Source of the DNA: Verrucomicrobiota bacterium
GTDB taxonomy: Bacteria; Verrucomicrobiota; Verrucomicrobiia; Palsa-1439
Assembly (NCBI GenBank): GCA_016871575.1
Contig: VHCW01000027.1
Span: 1 to 51,661 of the forward strand
DNA length: 51,661 bases
Direction: 5' to 3'
Within the stretch, counting starts at the first letter, position 1. Every line of letters begins with the position of its first letter. Positions 43,883 through 51,661 of the stretch are shown here, piece after piece. Position numbers and translations under genes: made by a program. Below the pieces are notes generated by a model. It did not search any database, was not told the DNA's origin, and saw only the letters and a list, made by a program, of their open reading frames with translations.

Positions 43883-45175
43883 TCAGATCCTCCAAGGTTC
43901 GCGGTAGGCGCGGGAGCGGAGACGGTTGGCTTCATCGTCCCCGTGAAATGTTTCGGCAACCGGATCCCATTTCAGGGACCGGCCGAGTTTGTAGGCGATG
44001 GCTGTCAGGTGGCCGAGCGACGCGGAGCGGTGGCCGATCTCGGCGTGCGAGCTCGGCAGCGACCGGGTCCGGATGCAGTCGAGCCAGTTCGTGTGATGAT
44101 TATTGGAACCATCAACCTCGCGGCGTTCCATTTCGAGTTCATCGAAAATGGCGTCCGGGCCGCCTTGGATTGGCCCGCCGCCGTACATCGTCGTGATCCA
44201 GCCGCGTTCACCCACGAACAGGCCGCCGAAGAGACCGTCCAAGCGGGCGGTAACGGGAACGACGTTGTAAAGTTTGTGGACCATGTTCCAGTTCTCGACC
44301 AGATGCAGCCGCGTACCGTTCGCGTACCGGCAGGTCAACGTCGGAAATTGGCCGCTGCTCGGGTGAATGATCTCCACCGGGCCGCCAGTCTCGATGCCGA
44401 GCGCGTATTGAATCACGTCTGCCGCGTGTGAATGATAGCCGGTGATCGCGGCGGCGCCAAAGGCTTCGCAGAACGACCACGGCACGACGCCGGGCACCGG
44501 GTTGCGGTGGTAACGATGGTTGTACGGATGCCACGCCGCCGGGCCGACCCACAAATCCCAATCAAGCCCCTCCGGCACCGGCTCGGCGGGCAACACCGGA
44601 TCGCCCGGCACGTAAGAGTCACCGCTCTTGGCCCAGATCGTGAACACGGATTTGATGCGACCAAGTTTCCCGGCGCGGATGAACTCGCAAATCTTGTGTA
44701 TCGTCCGCATCGAGCGATACTGCGTGCCGGTTTGAAACACGCGACCGTAACGTCGCATCGTGTCCGCCATCTGCCGGCCTTCGTGGATTGTGAGCGAGAC
44801 CGGTTTCTCGCAGTAAACATCCTTGCCGGCCTGCGCGGCGTGGATGGACTGCAACGAGTGCCAGTGATCCGGCGTGGCGATGACCACAGCGTCAATATCC
44901 GGCCGCGCCAGCACTTCGCGGTAATCGTTGTAACCAGCGCAATTCGCTCGCTGTTTGGCTTCGTCGCAGCGCACGCGATCAACGTCGCAGACCGCCACGA
45001 GTTGAACCGACGGATACCCGGCCAGCAGCGCGAGGTGCCCCCGTCCCATCGCGCCGATGCCGATCAGGCCGATGGTGATTCGCTCGCTCGGCGCCACGCG
45101 CCACGCCGTGGCGAGTATGGCGGAGGCCGCAAGAAAAGTACGCCGCGAGAGGAGCGGAGGGTCAACTCTACACAC
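43883..45175 (-). CDS. Tat-exported Gfo/Idh/MocA oxidoreductase
   Basis: The 430-residue protein begins with a Tat signal (SRRTFLAASAILATAWRVA), then a Rossmann motif IGLIGIGAMGRGHLALL, the family signature YCEKPVSLTIHEGRQ, and a C-terminal domain with AAITGYHSHAADVIQYALG. This type is common in PVC bacteria, where it is exported and thought to oxidise sugars or polyols. The only usable start is GTG at 45175, and the first residues (MCRVDP) are encoded by the tail of the RAYT unit, whose stop overlaps the start by 8 bp. The original start may have been lost and replaced. Its 3' end lies near the ORF6N pseudogene. Confidence 0.88.
   Translation of the reverse strand: MCRVDPPLLSRRTFLAASAILATAWRVAPSERITIGLIGIGAMGRGHLALLAGYPSVQLVAVCDVDRVRCDEAKQRANCAGYNDYREVLARPDIDAVVIATPDHWHSLQSIHAAQAGKDVYCEKPVSLTIHEGRQMADTMRRYGRVFQTGTQYRSMRTIHKICEFIRAGKLGRIKSVFTIWAKSGDSYVPGDPVLPAEPVPEGLDWDLWVGPAAWHPYNHRYHRNPVPGVVPWSFCEAFGAAAITGYHSHAADVIQYALGIETGGPVEIIHPSSGQFPTLTCRYANGTRLHLVENWNMVHKLYNVVPVTARLDGLFGGLFVGERGWITTMYGGGPIQGGPDAIFDELEMERREVDGSNNHHTNWLDCIRTRSLPSSHAEIGHRSASLGHLTAIAYKLGRSLKWDPVAETFHGDDEANRLRSRAYREPWRI
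45160..45169. repeat. 3' inverted-repeat end of the RAYT unit
   Basis: GGTCAACTCT here is the reverse complement of AGAGTTGACC at 46161-46170, on the other side of the transposase gene. It overlaps the RAYT stop codon (45168-45170). Confidence 0.7.
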
Positions 45176-46118
45176 TGCACACCTGATTTTTGAGATGTTC
45201 CATTCTTAGTCTCAGTTCGTCATCTTCCTTGGCGTATTGCTCCAACCGTTTCACCACCTGACCGACTCCACTCTGATTCCGATAGCCAAATGCTCGCGCC
45301 ACATCCACGGATCTTTCTCCGCCAAGTTTCACGCGAGCCCAAATCTTCATTCGATCATCCGTCTCTCCCGCCACCAACTGTCGCACTCGGTCCCGCAATG
45401 TTCCCGCTGCCTGTTGCGTTGTCCAAAGCGCCTCATCTGCGCCCTGTTTTTCCAAAACTAGATCCTTCGCCTTTTTCCACAGCATTTCCCCACCCAACAC
45501 CAACCCCCCGCGCAAACTCTCCCATGGACTTGTCTTCTCCCCTTCAAACCACCTGCCAATCTCCGTACGGTAAGCTTCCTGCGCTGCGATCTTCTTCTTA
45601 CCCCAATAAACCAACCAATCCAAGCACAACCACTCCGTTGCCTTGCTGCGCAACCCCGCGTAATCCCGGTGACTGCTCCATTCGTATCCATCCAACTCTC
45701 CAGCGCGTTCTGCCGCCAACGCGTCGTTCTTGCGCCGTGGACGCACCGGGTTCAAATGCACATACTCCACCAACCACTGCCCGTACTCGTCTGCCTCCAC
45801 CAACTGCGCCTTGAATCTCCCCTGAAACAAATGCCCGCTCCGCCGATGTCGCGCGTTGAACCGCGCCGTGTACGTCAACTGCAACCAACCTGCCGCCGCC
45901 GACAGATTCCCGCGCGGCGTCCCCACCACCAAATGATAATGATTCGGCATCAGGCAATACGCCATCACACGCACGCCAAACCGCGCCACCATTTCCCCGA
46001 CCGTCGCAAGAAACACCTCCCGATCCTCGTCAGAAAAGAAAATGGCGCGCCGCTCATTGCCGCGCGCCGTCACATGATAAACCGCGCCTTCAAACTCCAC
46101 TCGTATCGGTCTGGCCAT
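45168..46118 (-). CDS. REP-associated tyrosine transposase (RAYT, Y1_Tnp)
   Basis: The 316-residue protein has the Y1 transposase core: ARPIRVEFEGAVYHVTARGN at the N terminus, the HUH-type motif MPNHYHLVVGTP, and the downstream FNARHRRSGHLFQGRFKA with YVHLNPVR, typical of RAYTs. RAYTs act on REP hairpins using a tyrosine nucleophile and single-stranded DNA. A C-terminal region (~residues 190-316) includes a helix-turn-helix-like segment VDVARAFGYRNQSGVGQVVK. It is the only transposase gene in the window and could mobilise some of the palindromic repeats seen elsewhere, but no repeat next to it matches them. ATG at 46118. Confidence 0.95.
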   Translation of the reverse strand: MARPIRVEFEGAVYHVTARGNERRAIFFSDEDREVFLATVGEMVARFGVRVMAYCLMPNHYHLVVGTPRGNLSAAAGWLQLTYTARFNARHRRSGHLFQGRFKAQLVEADEYGQWLVEYVHLNPVRPRRKNDALAAERAGELDGYEWSSHRDYAGLRSKATEWLCLDWLVYWGKKKIAAQEAYRTEIGRWFEGEKTSPWESLRGGLVLGGEMLWKKAKDLVLEKQGADEALWTTQQAAGTLRDRVRQLVAGETDDRMKIWARVKLGGERSVDVARAFGYRNQSGVGQVVKRLEQYAKEDDELRLRMEHLKNQVCSV

Positions 46119-46136
46119 GCACCGCAGACTACCGAC

Positions 46137-47852
46137 TCAATCCCTACCTGTCAACTGTCGAGAGTTGACCCCGGAGTCCCCGGAGTTTGACCGGAGTCCC
46201 CCCCCGGAGTCCCCCCCCCCGGAGTCCGGGAACAACTCGTCCCAGGTGTATTTCACGTACGGCTTGTCGCAGGCCGGCTCGTGACGCGAAGCGTGTGTGA
46301 TCCAGAGCGTCAACGCCGGCGGCTCGAAGATCGCGTTGTGAAGGTTCGATTTCATTGCCACGCCGCGCGCGATGATGCGCTGCATTTCTTCCGTGCCAAT
46401 TTGCCCGTGAAGGTTGCGCACGCGTTCGACCAGTTCCGTGTACCGGTCTTCGGCGCTGAGCAGCACCGTGTCCTCGACCGGTTCCGGCAACAGCGGCACC
46501 GCCTCGCCCGGCTTGACCACCTCGAACTTTTTCGACGTGGCCGCCACGCCGCGCGCAGTGCGCGATTTGCCGTCGCTGATCACGTAGTAGTACTCGCAAG
46601 TCCTCGGACGCCGTCGCATGTAATCGAGTGCCTCCTCCAACGTGTCGCAGTTCTCCAGCGCGCCGCGCAACAGTTGCGCCATCGGCGTGCCATCCCAGTC
46701 GCCTTCGCCGCGACCGCCCATCTCGCCGATGGCCACCTGTTTCTCGTTCATGCCCGTGACAGAGCCGATGAACCCGGCGTAACTGACATTGACAAACCGC
46801 CTCGCGCCTTCGCGTTCGACGGCCATTGTCACCGCTTCGTCCTGGAGGCCGACCTCGGTCATGTAATCAAGCACGCGCGCGTGAAACAACCTGCCATCGC
46901 GCGTGGCTTTCCCGAACACGGCCACGCCGCTGCAATGGAAAAACTCCGGAAAAATGTTCGCCGCCTGCGCCAGCGCCACCGGCAGCCCGGCCCCGTCGGC
47001 CAGTCCGCGCATCTCCTCGAAATACTCCGGCGCGATGAATGGCCGCTGGCGTTCGACCAGTTTCGCCGCCTCATCGAGGAACCACTGGCCTTTCTCGATG
47101 GAGTAGTAAAAACCGACGCCATAGACAATGCGCTCGCACAATCTGTGAATGTTCGGCGCCAGCAAGCGGCCATGCTGGAAGCCGATCTCATACGGCTTGC
47201 CGCGCAAACGGAGGATGCGATGCCCGTTCTTGATTTCCAGCGATCCGTTGCCTTCGCGGCGCCGCGTGTCCGGCTCGCGCGGCACCTCGACCAGTTGCAG
47301 CGCCAGCACGCGCAACACGGCGGCAAGACTTTTATCGAGGTCTCGCGCCTCAACGCGAACCGGTGTGCCCGTTGGGACACCGGCGGGCGGCGCGCGACGG
47401 AACGTCGCCAGCACGTTCCGCCAACGAATCTCGCGCGGCAATCCATCGCGAACTGCGACGGCGACGCGACCGCCGGCGAAACGGATGCTCCAGCACCGTT
47501 CGCCCTGTGCGGTCGTCACGCCGGTCACGAACGGACGCAACCACAGCGCGGCCAAGAATCGTTTCGACACGGGGACTGCGTTGGCCATGCTGGACAGCGC
47601 CTGCCGGGTTTCCGAAAAATCGCAGGCGCCACCGGCAAAATGCGCCTTCGATTGGGAGGCCGTGAGGTGCGTTTCGACGCCGGACGTCAGCTCGAAAACA
47701 TGTTTGTCGTGGTTGACAGCCAGGCGGAACGCCGGCGAAAACAGATTCCCGAGCCGGTCGCAGCGTGACCACAGAATCCAGTTTGCTGCCGCCCAATTCA
47801 GCGCAATGATTCCCAGCACTGCAGAAAACAGAATGACGATTCGACGTTTCAT
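46137..47852 (-). CDS. C45-type autoproteolytic peptidase/acyltransferase
   Basis: The 571-residue protein starts with an N-terminal membrane anchor or signal (MKRRIVILFSAVLGIIALNW). After a ~200-residue N-terminal region the C45/AAT-like domain begins (GNGSLEIKNGHRILRLRGKP, then YEIGFQHGRLL). The likely nucleophile is C307 (FFHCSGVAVFGKATRDGRLF). This family cleaves itself and then acts on amide bonds, as in penicillin acyltransferase. The 3' end runs into CCGGAGT repeats, giving a low-complexity tail after YTWDELFPD; the native end was probably near 46232. The RAYT gene follows. ATG at 47852 is preferred over the longer frame that overlaps the divergent hydrolase. Confidence 0.82.
   Translation of the reverse strand: MKRRIVILFSAVLGIIALNWAAANWILWSRCDRLGNLFSPAFRLAVNHDKHVFELTSGVETHLTASQSKAHFAGGACDFSETRQALSSMANAVPVSKRFLAALWLRPFVTGVTTAQGERCWSIRFAGGRVAVAVRDGLPREIRWRNVLATFRRAPPAGVPTGTPVRVEARDLDKSLAAVLRVLALQLVEVPREPDTRRREGNGSLEIKNGHRILRLRGKPYEIGFQHGRLLAPNIHRLCERIVYGVGFYYSIEKGQWFLDEAAKLVERQRPFIAPEYFEEMRGLADGAGLPVALAQAANIFPEFFHCSGVAVFGKATRDGRLFHARVLDYMTEVGLQDEAVTMAVEREGARRFVNVSYAGFIGSVTGMNEKQVAIGEMGGRGEGDWDGTPMAQLLRGALENCDTLEEALDYMRRRPRTCEYYYVISDGKSRTARGVAATSKKFEVVKPGEAVPLLPEPVEDTVLLSAEDRYTELVERVRNLHGQIGTEEMQRIIARGVAMKSNLHNAIFEPPALTLWITHASRHEPACDKPYVKYTWDELFPDSGGGDSGGGLRSNSGDSGVNSRQLTGRD
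46150..46169. repeat. hairpin at the 5' end of the RAYT unit
   Basis: GTCAACT (46150-46156) and AGTTGAC (46163-46169) form a 7-bp stem with a 6-base loop. The AGAGTTGACC part is inverted at 45160-45169 beyond the other end of the gene. Confidence 0.75.
46171..46230. repeat. CCGGAGT repeats with long C-tracts
   Basis: Five CCGGAGT copies lie in this stretch, separated by C-runs of up to 8 and 10 bases (46198-46205 and 46211-46220). It forms the 3' end of the C45 gene, encoding SGGGDSGGG. Long homopolymers of this kind change length readily by slippage. Confidence 0.85.
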
Positions 47853-47976
47853 GGCAAACAGTGCGGCGAGTATAGCCGCCGACGTTGATTCAGCAACGGA
47901 AAACGCCCGCGGATGAAATGAACACGACAACGCGCTGGTGAGTGTGATAAAACACATTCCCGGAAGGAAAACCGAC

Positions 47977-49563
47977 ATGACGATGGATCGCCGAACTTTT
48001 CTGAAACAACTCGGGTATGGCGTGGCGGGAACCGGGTTGCTGTCGCTGGTGCCCGGCTGCCGGACGACGGGACCGGCGCTGAACGCCAACAGCCTGCCCC
48101 GAAGCACGCCGGAAGCGCAGGGCGTGTCCTCGGCTGGAATTCTCGCGTTCCTCGACGCCATCGCCAGCAGCACGCATGAACTGCACAGCTTCATGCTCGT
48201 CCGGCACGGACGCGTCGTGGCCGAGGGCTGGTGGACGCCGTACGGGCCGCGCTTTAATCACACGATGTATTCGATGAGCAAAAGCTTCACCTCCACAGCA
48301 GTTGGGTTCGCCGTGGCCGAAGGCCGGCTCACCGTGAACGACAAAGTAGTAAAATTCTTTCCGAATGATCTCCCCGACAAAGTCAGCGACAACCTCGCCG
48401 CGCTGCGCGTTCGCGATCTTCTCTCGATGTCCGCCGGCTGCGCCAAGGAACCGACCCGCAGCGTTGTGCAGGACGAGAACTGGGTTCGCGCATTCCTCGC
48501 CATGCCGTTCGCGCACCAGCCGGGCACCCAGTTCATGTACAACAGCGCCGCCACCTACATGTGCTCGGCCATCGTCCAGAAACTCACCGGCCAGAAGATC
48601 ATTGATTACCTCACGCCACGGCTGTTCGAGCCGCTCGGCATCGAAGGCCCGACGTGGGAAGTCTGTCCGCACGGCATCAACACCGGCGGCTGGGGCTTGA
48701 GCATCCAGACCGAAGGACTCGCCAAGTTCGGCCAGCTCTACCTCCAACAAGGCCGGTGGCAAGGTCGCCAGATTCTGCCCGCGTCATGGGTGCAGGAAGC
48801 GACGACCTTCAAGATTCAACAGCCCGCGCCTGCCAAGCCGGCTCGTCCGAACGCGCAGAACGACTGGCTCCAAGGCTACTGCTACCAATTCTGGCGCAGC
48901 ACCCACAACGCTTTCCGTGGCGACGGCGCCTTCGGCCAGTTCACTATCGTCATGCCTGAGAAAGACGCCGTGCTGGTGATGACCGGTGAAAGCAAGAGCA
49001 TGCAAGGCGAACTCGACCTCGTCTGGGAACACATCCTCCCGGCGATCAAAGACTATCCGCTGTTCGTTGACCGCGCGGCTCATGCGCAACTCCAACAAAC
49101 GCTCTCGTCGCTGGCCCTGCCGATGCCGAAAGGCCAAAGCTCCACGCCATTCACCGCAAAAACCTTCAAACTCGACGCCAACGACCTCGGCCTCCAAACG
49201 GTTTCGTTCGCGTTCCAGAACAACGGTGCCGCAATCACATTCCGCGACGCCAAAACCGAACATCCCATCGCGTCTGGCCTCTCGCGCTGGCAACGTGGCG
49301 AGACCGCCCTGCCCGGCACACCGCCGCGGCTCATTCACGGCGGCGCGCCGAAGCCCGGCACCAAGTTCAAGATCGCCACCAGCGGCGCATGGACGGACGC
49401 AAACACCTTCGAATTCATGATGCGCTTCTACGAAACTCCGCATCACGACACCGTGACCTGCCGTTTCGACGGCGACAAGGTGAAGATCACCTTCCTGAAC
49501 AGCATCACCGGCATGAACCCAACCGCCAAAGACAAACGTCCCGTGCTGCAAGGCCGCTGTTAG
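47977..49563 (+). CDS. serine hydrolase, beta-lactamase/class C family
   Basis: The 528-residue protein starts with a Tat-type signal (DRRTFLKQLGYGVAGTGLLS) that ends in a lipobox-like LVPGC, so it is probably an exported lipoprotein. The catalytic motifs are S99-M-S-K102 and Y188-N-S. The fold is that of class C beta-lactamases, DD-peptidases and esterases; its substrate is not known. A ~130-residue C-terminal domain follows. The ATG at 47977 has GGAAGG nine bases upstream. It diverges from the C45 gene (124 bp between the starts), so the two may share regulation. Confidence 0.88.
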   Translation: MTMDRRTFLKQLGYGVAGTGLLSLVPGCRTTGPALNANSLPRSTPEAQGVSSAGILAFLDAIASSTHELHSFMLVRHGRVVAEGWWTPYGPRFNHTMYSMSKSFTSTAVGFAVAEGRLTVNDKVVKFFPNDLPDKVSDNLAALRVRDLLSMSAGCAKEPTRSVVQDENWVRAFLAMPFAHQPGTQFMYNSAATYMCSAIVQKLTGQKIIDYLTPRLFEPLGIEGPTWEVCPHGINTGGWGLSIQTEGLAKFGQLYLQQGRWQGRQILPASWVQEATTFKIQQPAPAKPARPNAQNDWLQGYCYQFWRSTHNAFRGDGAFGQFTIVMPEKDAVLVMTGESKSMQGELDLVWEHILPAIKDYPLFVDRAAHAQLQQTLSSLALPMPKGQSSTPFTAKTFKLDANDLGLQTVSFAFQNNGAAITFRDAKTEHPIASGLSRWQRGETALPGTPPRLIHGGAPKPGTKFKIATSGAWTDANTFEFMMRFYETPHHDTVTCRFDGDKVKITFLNSITGMNPTAKDKRPVLQGRC

Positions 49564-49727
49564 TTCAGTTGGTGAAATGTTCCGGTTTTGTTCCGGATAG
49601 TATGGATAAATCCGAGATTCGAATTGCCGCTTTGGTTATTCGGATTTGTTTCGGATTTCGGGATTCGGATTTTTCGCCTCAGGCGTTAGCTTGACCGTCG
49701 GTTGACCGCCTTGTATGGTTGCCAACC
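49564..49727. other. AT-rich spacer with TTCGGATTT repeats
   Basis: A stretch clearly richer in A+T than the flanks holds several copies of CGGAT/TTCGGATTT-like words (about 49640-49672) and ends in GCGTTAGCTTGACCG. No open frame or clear promoter is seen. It separates the hydrolase from the dehydrogenase gene. Confidence 0.6.
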
Positions 49728-50684
49728 ATGAGAGCCATTCAGTTTGTTGCACCGAGGAAAATCGCTTTTGTGGACGCGCCCATGCCGACGTTGCAGGACG
49801 GCGACGTGATGGTGCAGTGCAAGTGGGTCGGACTGTGCGGCAGTAACATGGGCCAGTACGCCGGCGATGGAATCTTTGCGAACATCAAGAACCCGCCGGG
49901 CTGGGCCGGGCATGAGAACATTGGCACCATCGTCGAGTCGCGTTGCCCGGAATGGAAAGTGGGACAACTGGTGTTGGCTCAACCGGAAGGCTACTTCGGT
50001 TTCGCCGAATACTTCCGCACCAAGCCGCCGGGTATCGCGGCGTTGCCCAAGGACGCGCCCGACATCCCGGCATTCATGATGGCCCAGCCGCTTGCCACGG
50101 TCCTGCGGGCGATGACGCAGACCGAGAACGTCATCAACCAGCGTTGCGCCGTGATCGGCGCGGGGCCGATGGGATTGATCTGGATCCATCTGCTCCGCCA
50201 ATTCGGCGCGCGCCAAATCATCGCCACGGATATTATCGACTGGCGGTTGACGTGGGCCAAACGAATGGGCGCCGACACCGTCATTGATGCCTCGAAGGAG
50301 AACGTCGCCGATGTCGTGCGCGAACTGACCGGCGGGAAGATGCTCGACTTCGTGGCCACCGCCACCACGTCGGCGGAAGCGCTCGCCTCCAGCGTCCCTT
50401 TGCTCCGGCGTGACGGCCGGCTGTTCGTGTTCGGGATGCCGCACCACAACGACCAGAAGTTCCCGTGGTACGCGGCGTTCCGCAACGAGTTGAAGATGAT
50501 CTGCTCGGTCGGGCCGGAGTGCGCTGCGTTCTTCCAGATCGCGATGGACATGATGGTGGATGGCCGGGCCAGCATACTTGGCGAGGCGGTCACGCCACGA
50601 ATGCGGTGGGATGAGGCGGAGAAAGCTTTCGAGATGTACCACCTCTGCGCGCGCGACTCGCAGAAGCTCGTGCTGGAGCTATGA
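49728..50684 (+). CDS. medium-chain zinc-type dehydrogenase
   Basis: The 318-residue protein follows the MDR/alcohol-dehydrogenase pattern: GLCGSNMGQY for the catalytic zinc Cys, GWAGHENIGTIVES for the GHE motif, and the Rossmann AVIGAGPMGLIWIHL. It uses NAD(P) to oxidise an alcohol or polyol. The structural-zinc four-Cys lobe is not evident. The ATG at 49728 is preferred to an in-frame TTG nine bases upstream. It overlaps the next gene by 4 bp (ATGA), so it may act in the same pathway, possibly oxidation of a hydroxy compound before beta-oxidation; this is inference. Confidence 0.88.
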   Translation: MRAIQFVAPRKIAFVDAPMPTLQDGDVMVQCKWVGLCGSNMGQYAGDGIFANIKNPPGWAGHENIGTIVESRCPEWKVGQLVLAQPEGYFGFAEYFRTKPPGIAALPKDAPDIPAFMMAQPLATVLRAMTQTENVINQRCAVIGAGPMGLIWIHLLRQFGARQIIATDIIDWRLTWAKRMGADTVIDASKENVADVVRELTGGKMLDFVATATTSAEALASSVPLLRRDGRLFVFGMPHHNDQKFPWYAAFRNELKMICSVGPECAAFFQIAMDMMVDGRASILGEAVTPRMRWDEAEKAFEMYHLCARDSQKLVLEL

Positions 50685-51661
50685 GTCTTGTGGACTACGA
50701 GCGACGCGGCGACATCGCCGTGTTGCGGCTGAACGCGCCTCCCGTCAACGCCATTACCTTTGCCGCGCTCGACGAACTCCGCGCCGCTGTTCGCCGCGCC
50801 AACGCCGATCCTGAAGTGCATGGCCTCGTCATCACCGGCAATGATCGCCACTTCAGCGCCGGCGCGGACGTGACATTGCTCCGTGACGGCGAGCCTGTCG
50901 AGACTTCGCGCCGATTTCAGGAAGCGTTTCAAGAAGTTGAGGACTCCGCCAAACCGGTTCTTGCCCGCGTTGCCGGCAACGTGTTCGGCGGCGCGCTCGA
51001 ACTGGCGATGGCCTGTCACTTCCGCGTCTGCGCGCCGGGTTCTCGGTTCGCGATGCCCGAAGTGAAGCTCGGCATCATTCCCGGCGCCGGCGGCACGCAA
51101 CGGCTGGCGCGATTGGTTGGCGCTGGCCCGGCGCTGAAGATGTTGCTCACCGGCGATGTCATCAAGGCTGAGGAAGCTTTGGCGTTGGGGCTGATTGACG
51201 CGATCGGCGAGTTTGAGTGGATTAACAAGCCAATTGTCCGGACGCGGAATCGCGATCAAAGTGGGGCAACCATCTTGGTTGCTCATTCTTCAGGAGTGGA
51301 CAAGCTGGAAGCTTGTCCCACATTGATCGCGCCGTCGCGAATCATCGCCGCAGTCAAAGCTGAATCCTACGAAGCCGGGCTTCGCGCGGAACAAACCGGC
51401 TTCGCCGACTGCATGAAAACGCTGGCGACACAGAACAAGATTTACATGTTCTTTGCCACGCGCGAAACGGCGAAGGTGCCGCCAGTGAAGGTCGCTCTGG
51501 CCGGCGTTGTCGGTATGGGTTCGATGGGCGCGGGTATCGCGCAGGCGCTCGTCAATGCTGGGGTGCCGGTCATGGTGTTTGATGAGAACACGGCGGCGGT
51601 CCAGAAGGCGTTGAACCAGATCAAGAGCCGCGACGAGAAGTTGCTCGGACTGGTTCGCGTG
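50681..51661 (+). CDS. FadJ-like enoyl-CoA hydratase/3-hydroxyacyl-CoA dehydrogenase, 5' part
   Basis: This frame is open to the window edge (327 residues, incomplete). Residues ~1-190 are a crotonase domain with the oxyanion-hole segments HFSAGADVTLL and GNVFGGALELAMA and the acid/base motif EVKLGIIPGAGGTQRLARLV. A linker leads to a hydroxyacyl-CoA dehydrogenase domain that begins KVALAGVVGMGSMGAGIAQAL at about residue 275. This is the architecture of the fatty-acid oxidation alpha subunit. A palindromic repeat is read in frame at residues 194-214 (QSGATILVAHSSGVDKLEAC). Start: ATG in a 4-bp overlap with the dehydrogenase. Confidence 0.92.
   Translation, partial: MSLVDYERRGDIAVLRLNAPPVNAITFAALDELRAAVRRANADPEVHGLVITGNDRHFSAGADVTLLRDGEPVETSRRFQEAFQEVEDSAKPVLARVAGNVFGGALELAMACHFRVCAPGSRFAMPEVKLGIIPGAGGTQRLARLVGAGPALKMLLTGDVIKAEEALALGLIDAIGEFEWINKPIVRTRNRDQSGATILVAHSSGVDKLEACPTLIAPSRIIAAVKAESYEAGLRAEQTGFADCMKTLATQNKIYMFFATRETAKVPPVKVALAGVVGMGSMGAGIAQALVNAGVPVMVFDENTAAVQKALNQIKSRDEKLLGLVRV
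51261..51322. repeat. second copy of the GTGGG...CCCAC repeat, in frame
   Basis: This unit starts GTGGGGCAACCATCTTGGTT and ends AAGCTTGTCCCAC. Its reverse complement matches the repeat at 13576-13640 over both palindromic blocks; only the spacer differs. It adds about 21 residues between the crotonase and dehydrogenase domains. Confidence 0.92.

Overview
The window is GC-rich, densely coded DNA, probably from a member of the Verrucomicrobiota (Pedosphaera/Limisphaerales-like) or a close PVC relative. This is inferred from the gene mix: PQQ-like beta-propellers, Tat-exported Gfo/Idh/MocA oxidoreductases, a very large alpha-2-macroglobulin, repeated PaaX-like genes, a REP-associated transposase and many short palindromic repeats. 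No rRNA, tRNA or CRISPR array was seen.

Layout. 1-3356: a decayed fragment, then a tight three-gene unit (2[4Fe-4S] ferredoxin, Cys-rich protein, adenylate-forming enzyme). 3369-10107: a sugar-type dehydrogenase opposite a run of two beta-propeller proteins, a GT4 glycosyltransferase and a B12-type radical SAM protein. 10207-14342: an ABC exporter (ATPase and double-FtsX permease) with a GxxExxY gene and its flanking inverted repeats lodged between the two subunits. 14343-23029: the most interesting region, a contiguous same-strand terpenoid-like locus with a radical SAM enzyme, a GcvH-like lipoyl carrier, a PadR regulator, a CobW-type metal GTPase, an aquaporin, a ferredoxin, a DUF116-polyprenyl synthase fusion, a short prenyltransferase-fold protein and a squalene-hopene-cyclase-like enzyme with an intact DxDD motif. 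23110-30005: a PaaX-like gene and a 1989-residue alpha-2-macroglobulin on the minus strand. 30118-42855: pyrimidine genes (two carB paralogues, a pyrK-like gene, pyrD) with a second PaaX-like gene, a DUF1846 gene and two TPR genes. 42856-46230: decayed genes, an ORF6N pseudogene, a Gfo/Idh gene and a RAYT transposase. 46137-51661: a C45 peptidase/acyltransferase, a serine beta-lactamase-like hydrolase, a medium-chain dehydrogenase and the start of a FadJ-like beta-oxidation protein that runs off the end.

How it may work together. In the terpenoid-like locus the synthase would make a polyprenyl diphosphate, the DxDD enzyme would cyclise it, and the radical SAM, ferredoxin and DUF116 modules would supply redox or radical chemistry. 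Two nearly identical promoters drive the two halves of the locus, and a PadR gene lies just before the first. The product is unknown.

Repeats are unusually informative. Palindromic repeats are read in frame inside at least three protein genes. Both PaaX-like genes are bracketed by direct repeats built on a palindromic core. A RAYT transposase is wedged between two genes and appears to have rewritten the start of one and the end of the other.
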